Source: Pseudochelatococcus sp050946405 (lineage in GTDB: Bacteria > Pseudomonadota > Alphaproteobacteria > Rhizobiales > Beijerinckiaceae). From it: a stretch of 64,000 nt of DNA. The notes under the pieces were generated by a model that saw nothing but the letters and a program-made list of their open reading frames with translations, made no database searches and was not told the origin of the DNA. A program made the position numbers and the translations under genes. The number at the start of each line of letters is the position of its first letter. The stretch's first letter is position 1. Shown piece by piece: positions 33,014-41,274 of this stretch. The stretch spans positions 248,001 to 312,000 of the forward strand of contig NZ_JBMNUS010000001.1 in the NCBI RefSeq assembly GCF_050946405.1. The letters run 5' to 3'.

Positions 33014-34060
33014 TCAGAGACCGTCAATGACCGTCCAGCCCACGCTTTCGCCGCCGCGATAGACATGAACCCTCTCGCCGCCGGCGACATCGATATCTTC
33101 CGCCACGAAGCGGGGGGCGCGGCGAAGCGTGATCCGCCGCTCGTTGACCGGCAGGCCGTAGTGGCGCGGGCCGTTGAGGCTTGCGAAAGCCTCGAAATGC
33201 GCCAGCGCGTTTTCCTCGTCGAACACCTGGGCATAGGTCGCGAGCGCGACGGGCGCGACGAACAGGCCGGCGCAGCCGCACGCGGCCTCCTTGGCGGCGC
33301 GCGTATGGGGCGCGGTGTCGGTGCCGAGGAAGAAGCGCGGATTGCCCGAAGTGACCGCCCGGCGCAGCGCAAGGCGATGATGCTCGCGCTTGGCGATGGG
33401 CAGGCAGTAATAATGCGGGCGTATGCCGCCCTGGAAAATGGCGTTGCGGTTGAACATGAGATGATGCGGCGTCACCGTGGCGCCGACGCCCTCGCGCGCG
33501 CCTGTCACGTAATCGACACCTTCCTGCGTCGTAACGTGCTCCAGCGTCACGGTGAGGCCGGGAAACCGGCGCACCAGCGGATCGAGCACCCGCTCCAGAA
33601 ACACGGCCTCGCGGTCGAAGATATCCACGGCGCCGTCCGTGACCTCGCCATGCACCAGCAGCGGCACGCCGGCCTTTTCCATGCGCTCCAGCACCGGATG
33701 GATGCGCGCGACGTCGCTGATGCCGAAGCTGGAATTGGTCGTCGCATGCTGCGGATAGAGCTTCACGGCCGCGACCGTTCCCTCGGCATGCCCGGCGACG
33801 ACGTCGTCGGCCTGCGTGTCGTCGGACAGGTAGAGCGTCATCAGCGGCGCGAAGGCGCTGCCGGGCGGCAGGGCCGCCACGATCCGGTCGCGATAGGCGC
33901 GCGCCTGCGCGCTCGTGACGACGGGCGGCACCAGATTGGGCATGATGATGGCCCGGCCGAAATGGGCCGCCGTGGCGGGCAGCACCGCCGCGAGCATGTC
34001 GCCATCCCGCAAATGGACATGCCAGTCGTCCGGCTGGCGAATCGTCAGGCTGTCAGTCAT
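33014..34060 (-). CDS. pyrC: Dihydroorotase
   Basis: 348 residues of the class II (E. coli PyrC) type. Zinc ligands are visible: the DWHVHLRDG motif near residue 12, the carboxylated lysine in AAVKLYP near 98, histidines in LVHGEVTD and TLEHVTT, and the catalytic aspartate in FLGTDTAPH near 250. It cyclises carbamoyl-aspartate to dihydroorotate in pyrimidine synthesis. The start at 34060 follows GGATGGCGGA. The short downstream gap leads to pyc. Confidence 0.96.
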   Translation of the reverse strand: MTDSLTIRQPDDWHVHLRDGDMLAAVLPATAAHFGRAIIMPNLVPPVVTSAQARAYRDRIVAALPPGSAFAPLMTLYLSDDTQADDVVAGHAEGTVAAVKLYPQHATTNSSFGISDVARIHPVLERMEKAGVPLLVHGEVTDGAVDIFDREAVFLERVLDPLVRRFPGLTVTLEHVTTQEGVDYVTGAREGVGATVTPHHLMFNRNAIFQGGIRPHYYCLPIAKREHHRLALRRAVTSGNPRFFLGTDTAPHTRAAKEAACGCAGLFVAPVALATYAQVFDEENALAHFEAFASLNGPRHYGLPVNERRITLRRAPRFVAEDIDVAGGERVHVYRGGESVGWTVIDGL

Positions 34061-34185
34061 TCCGCCATCCCCGCTTCGTGCATCGAATCTTTCCGGGCGG
34101 CGTTGTAGCAGCCGCCGCCGTCCGCGCCTATCGCGTTATGGCCGGCAGCCCACGCCCTGGAACGCGCACGGCGCGGGAGGACCCG

Positions 34186-34605
34186 TCAGATGACCGGAGA
34201 AGGCTCTCCGCCGGCGGGGACGGTCAGCTTCACCAGCGCCTCGCCGCATTTCGCCGTCGATTGATCGTCCAGTTGCAGCGTCAGGCTGATGCCGCCGGGC
34301 AGCACGACGGTGACGATCGGCTGGTTGTTGCGGTTCGACCGCGCCGCGATCCAGCGCAACACCGGAAACTGGCAATCCTCGACAGCCGTGCCGGACGGCG
34401 GACGGGAAAGGCCGGCATGGGTGGCGACGGAAGCCGTGAGCAGCGCGCGCCCGAGATGGGCGGCCTGCGCGCCGGTCAGCGGCAAGGCCGTTTCGCCATG
34501 AGGCGAACGGGCCTTCAGCAGCACCTGATCGCCCTCGCCGACTTCGGCAAAGAACGTCAGGGCCGGCACCTCCTGCTGCGGGCTCTGCGAAGCGGCGTCA
34601 CTCAT
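34186..34605 (-). CDS. Hypothetical protein, 139 residues
   Basis: Started at the ATG at 34605, which has GGAG about 9 bases upstream; the frame is open further but without a plausible ribosome site. The protein has no signal peptide or membrane helix. It is soluble, mildly acidic, with beta-type segments (LTFFAEVGEGDQVLLKA, then IVTVVLPGGISLTLQL) and a possible short helix around residues 45-60. I do not recognise a family. It points toward pyrC (gap 125 bases) and is divergent from the exported protein at 35093, with an AT-rich gap in between. Confidence 0.65.
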   Translation of the reverse strand: MSDAASQSPQQEVPALTFFAEVGEGDQVLLKARSPHGETALPLTGAQAAHLGRALLTASVATHAGLSRPPSGTAVEDCQFPVLRWIAARSNRNNQPIVTVVLPGGISLTLQLDDQSTAKCGEALVKLTVPAGGEPSPVI

Positions 34606-34754
34606 GTCGCAATCTCCATTGCTTGATTCGGCCGTTACTTTACACGAACGATCCGCACATCCGAAACGCCGCGCGGAACAGCCGCCATCCAAAGCCGGCA
34701 AAACGCAGTGGCCGCACCGACGGGCACCCGAAACTCCGGTGTATTAACCTCCGA

Positions 34755-34880
34755 AACCGCGAGAAAAATTCACCAACAAACAACTCTGATCAATCACCGG
34801 CACCACGGTGAAATAAAAAATAAAATAATCAAGCGGCATAATATATTATTAATTATAATATATATCGTCATGACATGCCC
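34755..34880. other. AT-rich intergenic island between two divergent unknown genes
   Basis: In the 487-base gap 34606-35092 this stretch is very AT-rich (AAATAAAAAATAAAATAATC and TATTATTAATTATAATATAT), unlike the surrounding coding DNA. It contains no gene. With the similar island at 27945-28260 it may be a binding region for an AT-preferring silencer such as MucR/Ros-type proteins (inference), or a remnant of transferred DNA. Confidence 0.55.
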
Positions 34881-34929
34881 ATTTTCCGGTCATTACATGA
34901 GGCTCCCGCGCGCATTGCGATGGAGGAAA

Positions 34930-34958
34930 TTGACATCGGGCGGAAGTACGTGTTATGT
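34930..34958 (+). promoter_or_regulatory. Candidate sigma-70-type promoter of the exported protein gene
   Basis: TTGACA (34930-34935), a 17-base spacer and TTATGT (34953-34958) give near-consensus spacing and a perfect -35. Transcription would start near 34965 and leave a 5' leader of about 128 bases before the ATG at 35093. Confidence 0.6.
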
Positions 34959-35092
34959 TCCGCTCGTTTCCGTCGATCCTGCCCCTCCTTGGCCGGAAAG
35001 GCCAGCGGCATTTTCGGCGGAAGGCGATACGGGGAAGACGAGGCGCCTTTTCGCGGTTCGACGAAACGCAAGGGCAGGATTTGGGAGATCGT

Positions 35093-37018
35093 ATGTCTTA
35101 CGCGTCTGGCGTTATCGCGGCACTGACCGGCGTTTTCATCCTCGGGGCATCGCCCTATGGCGGCGAGGCGGAGGGGCCGTCGCTGTTTTCCCTTCTGGTT
35201 CCGTCCGCCGCTCATGCGGCTTCGGACGTCGAGCTCAAATCCATCGCAATCGCGGCTGAAGGACTGGAAGTGGCGATCCCCGCCGCCACCGTCACGGGAT
35301 CGAATCTGCCGGAAGCGGCGCTGCGCGGATTGTTCGACCTGCCGGCGGCGGGTTCTCGGGCGGGCGCCTCCTGGGCGGAGCGGCTTGGGGCGCTTTCCGC
35401 AACCTCCATCGTGATTCCGCAGTTGAGCGTCACGCAGAACGGGGGCGGCGCACGGCAGATCACCACCTATTTCGATGTCGAGCTGCGTGACATCGTGAAC
35501 GGCGTCATCGGCTCGGCCCGGTCGGGACGCAGCACGATCACCTTCAAGCCGGACGAGAGCGCGGGCGATGCGGCGGCCTTCGCCGGCACCACGGGCGCGG
35601 TGTCGGTGGAAAAAATCGACACGACGCTGATCGCGCGGCTTTTCAGCGGCGACGGCAAACCGGCGGGCGACGCGGAGCCGGCCCACCTTCTGCATGGCGT
35701 TTTCTCGATCGCGGATTACCGCCTTACCGGTGCGCCGGACGGCGGCGAAGGCGGCTTCTCGCTCGCGATCGACAGCATCGCCGGCGACGGCATGTCCGTG
35801 CGGCCGGGCAGCGTTCCGATAGCGGATATCTTCCAACTCGCGAACAAGGGCAGCGATATCGAGACCCTGTCCGCCGACGAGAAGCGGAAGCTGCTGGCGG
35901 GTGTGGCCGGCATCCTGTCCGGCATCGATCTCGGCACGACGACCGCCTCCGGTCTGGTTGTCTCGTCCACCGACACCGGAACGCAGGATGACGGATATGC
36001 GCTGCGCATCGCCACGCTCAAGACCCGATTCGCCGACCAGGTGCTGGAGATCGGGCTTGACGGGATCGCGTTCGAGAGCGGCGACGGCACGGTCTCCGTG
36101 GCGGCAGCCTCGCTTGAAAATCTGTCGTTCCGGTCCGCGGTGAGCGCGCTGGCGGAAGCCGCCCGGTCGACGTCCGAGGATCCCGAGGCCGTCCTTGCCG
36201 ACGCGCGCATCGCGCCGAGCGGCGGCCGCTTCAGAATCGAGAATGTCGCCGTCGATCTCGCCATCGACGACGACACGGAAGTCGATCAGGACGCAAATGC
36301 GGGGCAGGCGGCCGGCGGTTCCGCCGATGCGGGCGCGCCCGAGCGGATCAGGTTCTCGATCGCATCCTTCGCCACCGCGACGGATCTGGGAACGGGCGGC
36401 GGCGATGCGCAGTTCGACACCGTTCTCACGGGGCTGCGGGCCTCCCTGCCCCAGAGCGACGAAGACGGCATCCGGCAATTGCGCGAGCTGGGATATGACG
36501 AGGTTACGCTCTCCGCGGCGCTGCTCGGCCGCTGGACGGCGGATACGAAAGAGCTCTCGCTCGAAACCCTGTCGCTTTCCGGGGAGGAAATCGGCGCCCT
36601 TGCCTTGCAGGCGCGCCTTGGCCGCGTCGATGGCGAGTTCTTCTCGGGCGATCCCGACAAGGCGTTACAGGCCCTTTCGGGCTCCGCCCTGCATAGTTTC
36701 TCCCTCACGCTCGAGAACAAGGGCGTTTTCGAGCGGATCGTGAAACTGCAAGCCGGCGCGGGGGGCGTCAGCGCGGACGACGTCCGGCAACAGTTCGCCG
36801 CGCTTGCCCTCATCGGTCTCCCGGCCATCATCGGCGACTCGGCTGCGGCGAAAAAGATCGCCGCCGCCGTATCCCGCTTCGCCACGTCGCCGCGCAAGCT
36901 CGTGTTGAAGGCCACGGCCAAGGACCCCGCCGGCGTCGGTATCGAGACGATCGATCCTGCGACGATGGGACCCGGCGCCGTTCTCGAACGTTTCGACGTC
37001 ATAACGGCGAACGAATAA
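35093..37018 (+). CDS. Unrecognised exported protein, 641 residues
   Basis: Started at the ATG at 35093 (MSYASGVIAAL), with GGGAG 6 bases upstream; the frame is open upstream but the promoter at 34930-34958 overlaps that part. The N-terminus is hydrophobic and reaches a signal-peptidase-like AHAASD near residue 43, so export to the periplasm is likely. The mature protein is acidic and Ala/Gly/Asp/Ser-rich with repeating beta-strand-like units, for example SIAGDGMSVRPGSV, LEIGLDGIAFESGDGTV and VTLSAALLGRW. This suggests internal duplication or an elongated beta-rich fold. No cysteines, catalytic motifs or known domains were seen. It stands alone, followed by the 20-base-pair hairpin at 37061. 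Confidence 0.75.
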   Translation: MSYASGVIAALTGVFILGASPYGGEAEGPSLFSLLVPSAAHAASDVELKSIAIAAEGLEVAIPAATVTGSNLPEAALRGLFDLPAAGSRAGASWAERLGALSATSIVIPQLSVTQNGGGARQITTYFDVELRDIVNGVIGSARSGRSTITFKPDESAGDAAAFAGTTGAVSVEKIDTTLIARLFSGDGKPAGDAEPAHLLHGVFSIADYRLTGAPDGGEGGFSLAIDSIAGDGMSVRPGSVPIADIFQLANKGSDIETLSADEKRKLLAGVAGILSGIDLGTTTASGLVVSSTDTGTQDDGYALRIATLKTRFADQVLEIGLDGIAFESGDGTVSVAAASLENLSFRSAVSALAEAARSTSEDPEAVLADARIAPSGGRFRIENVAVDLAIDDDTEVDQDANAGQAAGGSADAGAPERIRFSIASFATATDLGTGGGDAQFDTVLTGLRASLPQSDEDGIRQLRELGYDEVTLSAALLGRWTADTKELSLETLSLSGEEIGALALQARLGRVDGEFFSGDPDKALQALSGSALHSFSLTLENKGVFERIVKLQAGAGGVSADDVRQQFAALALIGLPAIIGDSAAAKKIAAAVSRFATSPRKLVLKATAKDPAGVGIETIDPATMGPGAVLERFDVITANE

Positions 37019-37060
37019 AGTATCCGCCGCCCGGCTTTTCGCGGCCGGGTCGGAATAAAG

Positions 37061-37105
37061 ATCCAAGAACGGGCCGGAAGTCATGCTTCCGGCCCGTTCT
37101 TGGAT
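37061..37105. terminator. 20-base-pair perfect hairpin between convergent genes
   Basis: The arms at 37061-37080 and 37086-37105 are exact complements around a TCATG loop. It lies 43 bases past the exported-protein stop and 76 bases beyond the maeB stop. No T tract is present on either side, but such a stable hairpin between convergent genes probably ends or protects both transcripts. Confidence 0.65.
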
Positions 37106-37115
37106 GGAGATCTAA

Positions 37116-37150
37116 AGCGGGATGCGATCAGGTTGAATCGCCATCCCGCT
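37116..37150. repeat. Intergenic palindromic repeat element
   Basis: AGCGGGATG (37116-37124) pairs with CATCCCGCT (37142-37150), and the inner CGAT/ATCG extends the stem with a bulge, around GGTTGAATCG. Size and style resemble the other intergenic palindromes at 26.2, 46.2 and 59.9 kb. Confidence 0.55.
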
Positions 37151-37180
37151 CTCAGTTCCATATGTTACCGCAACTTGCGA

Positions 37181-39484
37181 TCAGGCTTCGGCAGTGACCG
37201 CCTCGCTCTGGGCCTGAGCCTCGACAACCGCCACCGCCGTCATGTTGACGATGCCGCGCGCCGTGACCGACGGCGTGAGAATGTGGGCGGGCAGCGCCGA
37301 TCCAAGCAGAATCGGGCCGACAGGCAGCGCATCCGCCAGCACGCGCGCGAACTGGAAGGCGATGTTCGCGGCGTCCAGCGTCGGCAGGATCAGCACGTTG
37401 GCCGCCCCCTTGAGATGCGAGGACGGCAGCACGCGATCCCGCACGATCTGCGACAGCGCGGCATCCGCCTGCATCTCGCCGTCCGCCTCGATCTCGGGCG
37501 CCCGCTCGCGCAGCAATGCCAGCGCCGCGCGCATCTTGCGGGCCGAAGCCGTATCCGCGGAGCCGAAATTGGAATGCGACAACAGCGCGATACGCGGCTC
37601 GATACCGAACCGGCGCACGTGCACGGCGCATGAAACGGCCATCTCCGCGATCTCGTGCGCCGTCGGATCGGGACGAATATGCGTATCGGCCAGGAAGTAA
37701 TGTCCCTTCGAGGTGATGACGAGGCTCATCGCGGCGAAATCATCGACGCCCGGCGCGAGGCCGATGATGTTGCGGATATGGCGCAAATGCGAATCGAAGC
37801 GGCCTTCGACGCCGCAGATCATCGCATCCGCATCGCCGCGCAGCAGGGTAACGGCCGCGATGACCGTGGGGTTGGTACGCATCAGCGTGCGCGCGGCATC
37901 CGGCGTGATGCCCTTGCGGCCTGCCGCCTCCAGATAGGTGGCGACGTACTCGCGGTAACGCGGATCGTCTTCAGGGTTGATGAGATCGAAATCCCGGCCG
38001 GCCACCAGCGACAGCCCGAAACGGCTGAGACGGGTCTCGACCACGGCGGGGCGGCCGATCAGGATGGGGCGGGCGATGCCGTCCTCCACCACTGCCTGCG
38101 CGGCCCGCAGCACGCGTTCGTCCTCGCCTTCGGCGTAAATGACGCGCCTGGGCTCCGAGCGCGCCTGGCTGAACACCGGCTTCATGATGAAGCCGGACCG
38201 GAACACGAAGCCGTTCAGCGAATCGGCATAGGCATCGAAATCGACGATGGGCTTGCGCGCGACGCCGGACTCCATCGCCGCCTTCGCGACGGCGGGGGCG
38301 ATGCGCAGGATCAGGCGCGGATCGAACGGGTTGGGGATGAGCGACTCGGGGCCGAAATTGGGCGTCTCGCCGCCATAGGCGCGGGCCACCACCTCGGACG
38401 GCGCCTCGCGCGCCAGCTCGGCGATCGCCTTGACGGCGGCGACCTTCATCGCCTCATTGATGGTGGAGGCGGCGACGTCGAGCGCCCCGCGGAAAATATA
38501 CGGAAAACACAGGACGTTGTTGACCTGGTTCGGATAGTCGGAGCGCCCGGTGCAGATCATGGCGTCGGAGCGCGCTTCGCGCGCGACCTCCGGCAAAATC
38601 TCGGGATAAGGATTGGCCAACGCGAGGATGAGCGGATGATCGCCCATCTTCTTCACCATTTCGGGCTTCAGCACATTTGCCGCCGACAGACCGAGGAAGA
38701 TGTCCGCGCCCTCGATCACCTCGCCGAGCGTGCGCTTGTCCGTCTTCTGGGCGTAGATCGCCTTCCAGCGATCCATCAATACGGTGCGCCCCTCGTAGAC
38801 GACGCCCTCGATGTCCGTCACCCAGATGTTCTCACGTCTGGCGCCGAGCGAAACCAGCAGGTTGAGGCAGGCGAGCGCGGCGGCACCCGCGCCGGAGGCG
38901 ACGATCCTGACCTTGTCGATCTTCTTGCCCGACAACTGCAATGCATTGGTGACGGCGGCGGCGACGATGATGGCGGTGCCATGCTGATCGTCATGGAACA
39001 CCGGAATATTCATCCGCAGCTTCAGCCGCTCCTCGACCTCGAAGCACTCGGGCGCCTTGATATCCTCAAGGTTGATGCCGCCGAAGGTCGGCTCCAGCGC
39101 GGCCACGACATCCACGAGGCGCTCGACGTCGTTCTCCGCCACCTCAATGTCGAACACGTCGATGCCGGCGAACTTCTTGAACAGAACGGCCTTGCCCTCC
39201 ATCACCGGCTTCGAGGCCAGCGGGCCGATGTTGCCAAGGCCGAGCACCGCCGTGCCGTTCGACACCACCGCGACCAGATTCTGGCGGGTGGTGAGGCTGT
39301 CGGCCTCGGCGGGATCCTCGACGATGGCCTCGCAGGCGACGGCGACGCCGGGCGAATAGGCCAGCGCCAGGTCGCGCTGGTTGCCGAGCGGCTTCGTCGG
39401 CTTGATCTCGAGCTTCCCCGGCCGGGGATTGCGGTGATAGAAGAGGGCTCCCGATTTGAGATCCTGCGAGATGTTGCCGGTCAT
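37181..39484 (-). CDS. maeB: NADP-dependent malic enzyme with phosphotransacetylase-like C-terminus
   Basis: 767 residues from the ATG at 39484 (MTGNISQDLKSG). The N-terminal malic enzyme domain (about 1-430) contains the LALAYSPGVAVACE segment, the metal/substrate region DIEVAENDVERLVD, VFHDDQHGTAIIV and the dinucleotide fold VRIVASGAGAAALACLNLL. The C-terminal third (about 435-767) is the phosphotransacetylase-like domain typical of long bacterial malic enzymes; in studied examples it is regulatory, not catalytic. It decarboxylates malate to pyruvate, giving NADPH. NAD- versus NADP-specificity cannot be read from sequence with certainty. The AGGGGG ribosome site supports the start. Confidence 0.94.
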   Translation of the reverse strand: MTGNISQDLKSGALFYHRNPRPGKLEIKPTKPLGNQRDLALAYSPGVAVACEAIVEDPAEADSLTTRQNLVAVVSNGTAVLGLGNIGPLASKPVMEGKAVLFKKFAGIDVFDIEVAENDVERLVDVVAALEPTFGGINLEDIKAPECFEVEERLKLRMNIPVFHDDQHGTAIIVAAAVTNALQLSGKKIDKVRIVASGAGAAALACLNLLVSLGARRENIWVTDIEGVVYEGRTVLMDRWKAIYAQKTDKRTLGEVIEGADIFLGLSAANVLKPEMVKKMGDHPLILALANPYPEILPEVAREARSDAMICTGRSDYPNQVNNVLCFPYIFRGALDVAASTINEAMKVAAVKAIAELAREAPSEVVARAYGGETPNFGPESLIPNPFDPRLILRIAPAVAKAAMESGVARKPIVDFDAYADSLNGFVFRSGFIMKPVFSQARSEPRRVIYAEGEDERVLRAAQAVVEDGIARPILIGRPAVVETRLSRFGLSLVAGRDFDLINPEDDPRYREYVATYLEAAGRKGITPDAARTLMRTNPTVIAAVTLLRGDADAMICGVEGRFDSHLRHIRNIIGLAPGVDDFAAMSLVITSKGHYFLADTHIRPDPTAHEIAEMAVSCAVHVRRFGIEPRIALLSHSNFGSADTASARKMRAALALLRERAPEIEADGEMQADAALSQIVRDRVLPSSHLKGAANVLILPTLDAANIAFQFARVLADALPVGPILLGSALPAHILTPSVTARGIVNMTAVAVVEAQAQSEAVTAEA

Positions 39485-39608
39485 TGCTGCTCTGCCCCCT
39501 GTTCGTGACGAATGGCGTGATTCCGTTATCGTGCCGTCCGTTGTCGCGTGTCGACGCCACTTCGTCAACGCTCTCTCCGGCTACCGGATTGCATTCAGGA
39601 CATAGCTG

Positions 39609-40241
39609 ATGTCATTTTTCAGGCGCCTGAAGCGCTGGCGCAATCCGCACAACGAAACGCGCGTGTTTCTGGCGCGCGCCTGCCGTCGTTTCGGCTTTTC
39701 CATCGGCGCGCACACCTATGGCCACCCCAAGGTGCGCTTCGCCGATCAGGGGCACAGGCTCGTCATCGGGCGGTTCTGCTCCATCGCCGACAAGGTGGAG
39801 ATCCTGCTCGGCGGCGGCCATCACCTGCACTGGACGACGACCTACCCGTTCTCCGCCTTTCCCGACCGCTGGCCCGGAAGCGGCGCGTTGCCGGACTACC
39901 GCGGCGGCGGCGGCGATGTCGTCATCGGCTCGGACGTGTGGATCGGCTCGGGCGCCATGATCATGCCGGGCGTGACCATCGGCCATGGCGCGGCGATCGC
40001 GGCGCGGGCGGTGGTGACGCGCGACGTGGCGCCCTACACGCTTGCCGCCGGCGTGCCCGCGCGTCCCGTCCGCCGCCGCTTCGACGACGATACCGTCGCG
40101 GGCCTGCTGGAAACCGCATGGTGGGATCTGCCGGATGCGGCCATCGCCTCCCTGCTGCCGCTGCTGCAAGGCGAACGGGCCGGGGAACTCGTCGCCGCCG
40201 TCAGGCGGCTGCGGGCGGACGGCGGCTTGCCGCCCGCATGA
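39609..40241 (+). CDS. CatB/Vat-type hexapeptide-repeat O-acetyltransferase
   Basis: 210 residues. The left-handed beta-helix hexapeptide pattern runs from about residue 50 to 155 (VIGRFCSIAD, VVIGSDVWIGSGAMIMPGVTIGHGAAIAARAVV), with the active-site loop GGGHHLHWTTTYPF near 70 that supplies the catalytic histidine in xenobiotic acetyltransferases. The closing GVPARPVRRRF is typical. Substrates in this family range from antibiotics to sugars; with a glycosyltransferase and an acyltransferase next door, decoration of a surface sugar is the more likely role. Its 3' end overlaps the convergent acyltransferase gene by 41 bases. Confidence 0.85.
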   Translation: MSFFRRLKRWRNPHNETRVFLARACRRFGFSIGAHTYGHPKVRFADQGHRLVIGRFCSIADKVEILLGGGHHLHWTTTYPFSAFPDRWPGSGALPDYRGGGGDVVIGSDVWIGSGAMIMPGVTIGHGAAIAARAVVTRDVAPYTLAAGVPARPVRRRFDDDTVAGLLETAWWDLPDAAIASLLPLLQGERAGELVAAVRRLRADGGLPPA

Positions 40242-41274
40242 GCCGCCCCTTGAGCGCCAGCGCCGGTTGCTCCGCCGCATACCACGACGCGGCCGCCACC
40301 AGCGCCGATATCGCGATGGCCGGCGCCAGCAACGCTAGGCCGCCGACAGCGGGAAACAACGCGAACAACGCCTGCTGCACCGGCCAGCCGTAAAGGTAAA
40401 GGCCGTAGGACAGATCGGCCCGCGGCGGCGCTCGCAGCAAGGGAGGGAGACCGAGCGCCAGCCACAGCACGCCGTAGGCCTGCGCCATGAACAGGAGCGC
40501 ATGGTAGAACGGCGTACCGGCCGCGAGCCATGCACTCAGCGCAAGCATCGCCACCAGCGGCAGGTTGAGCACGATCCTGTCGCGGTACAGAAAAAGCGCG
40601 CTGCCGGTCAGGAAAATCAACAGCAGCCGGATGGTGGTTTGCGTGCCCTTGCCCGCTTCCGGCACGAGCACGTCGACACCGAGACAGGCGGCGAACAGCG
40701 CGCCCACGAACAACGCCACCGCAAGCCGATGCCGCAACGCCCCGAGCACACCGAGCAGCAGCACGAGCACGTAGCAGATCACCTCGTATTTCAGCGTCCA
40801 GACCGTGCCGAGCGGAAAGCGGAACGGGTTTTCCGTGAACACGCCCGGCAGGGGCGCGGTGCTCTTCAGCGTGGTCAGCGTGGCCTGCACGAAACGCCAC
40901 AGCGCGGGATCGCGAAAATAATCGCTCAGCGACAGGACGGTCATCGCCGGCCCAAGCAGGAAGGCGCAGGCCAGCACGGCCGCGACCAGCGCGGGCGCAA
41001 TGCGCAGGGCACGGGCAACGGTGTAGTCGAGCGGCCCGCGCCGCACGAAGCTCATGGCGACGAGAAAGCCCGAGATGGCGAAGAAGCCGTTGACCGCATG
41101 CTCGCCCAGCGAAAAACCCGTCGCGGCATGCAACGGCTCGTCCGCGCCGATGCCGGTGCCGACGCTGAAGGCGTGAGAAACGATGACGGCCAACGCCAGC
41201 AGGTGCCGCAGCAGGCTGAAGTTGTCGCCGCCGCGCGCCATCGCCGCCGCTATCGTTTGCCCGCGCAGGCTCAT
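40201..41274 (-). CDS. Acyltransferase 3 family membrane protein
   Basis: 357 residues with about ten hydrophobic helices. Family features: the N-terminal LRHLLALAVIVSHAF with the conserved histidine (residue about 39), NGFFAISGFLVAMSF, and YTVARALRIAPALVAA as the R-x-R-like segment, then LSYGLYLYGWPVQQ near residue 295. Proteins of this family O-acylate exported polysaccharides or lipids. The start overlaps the GT2 stop by four bases (ATGA), so the two are coupled and act probably on one glycan. Confidence 0.88.
   Translation of the reverse strand: MSLRGQTIAAAMARGGDNFSLLRHLLALAVIVSHAFSVGTGIGADEPLHAATGFSLGEHAVNGFFAISGFLVAMSFVRRGPLDYTVARALRIAPALVAAVLACAFLLGPAMTVLSLSDYFRDPALWRFVQATLTTLKSTAPLPGVFTENPFRFPLGTVWTLKYEVICYVLVLLLGVLGALRHRLAVALFVGALFAACLGVDVLVPEAGKGTQTTIRLLLIFLTGSALFLYRDRIVLNLPLVAMLALSAWLAAGTPFYHALLFMAQAYGVLWLALGLPPLLRAPPRADLSYGLYLYGWPVQQALFALFPAVGGLALLAPAIAISALVAAASWYAAEQPALALKGRLMRAASRRPPAAA

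Noticed and set aside
29290..33030. 1246-residue plus-strand open frame opposite pyruvate carboxylase
   Set aside because: Antisense to an intact, motif-complete gene; its Arg/His/Gly-rich composition is the usual shadow in GC-rich DNA. The same holds for long frames opposite lon, maeB, ppk and tig.
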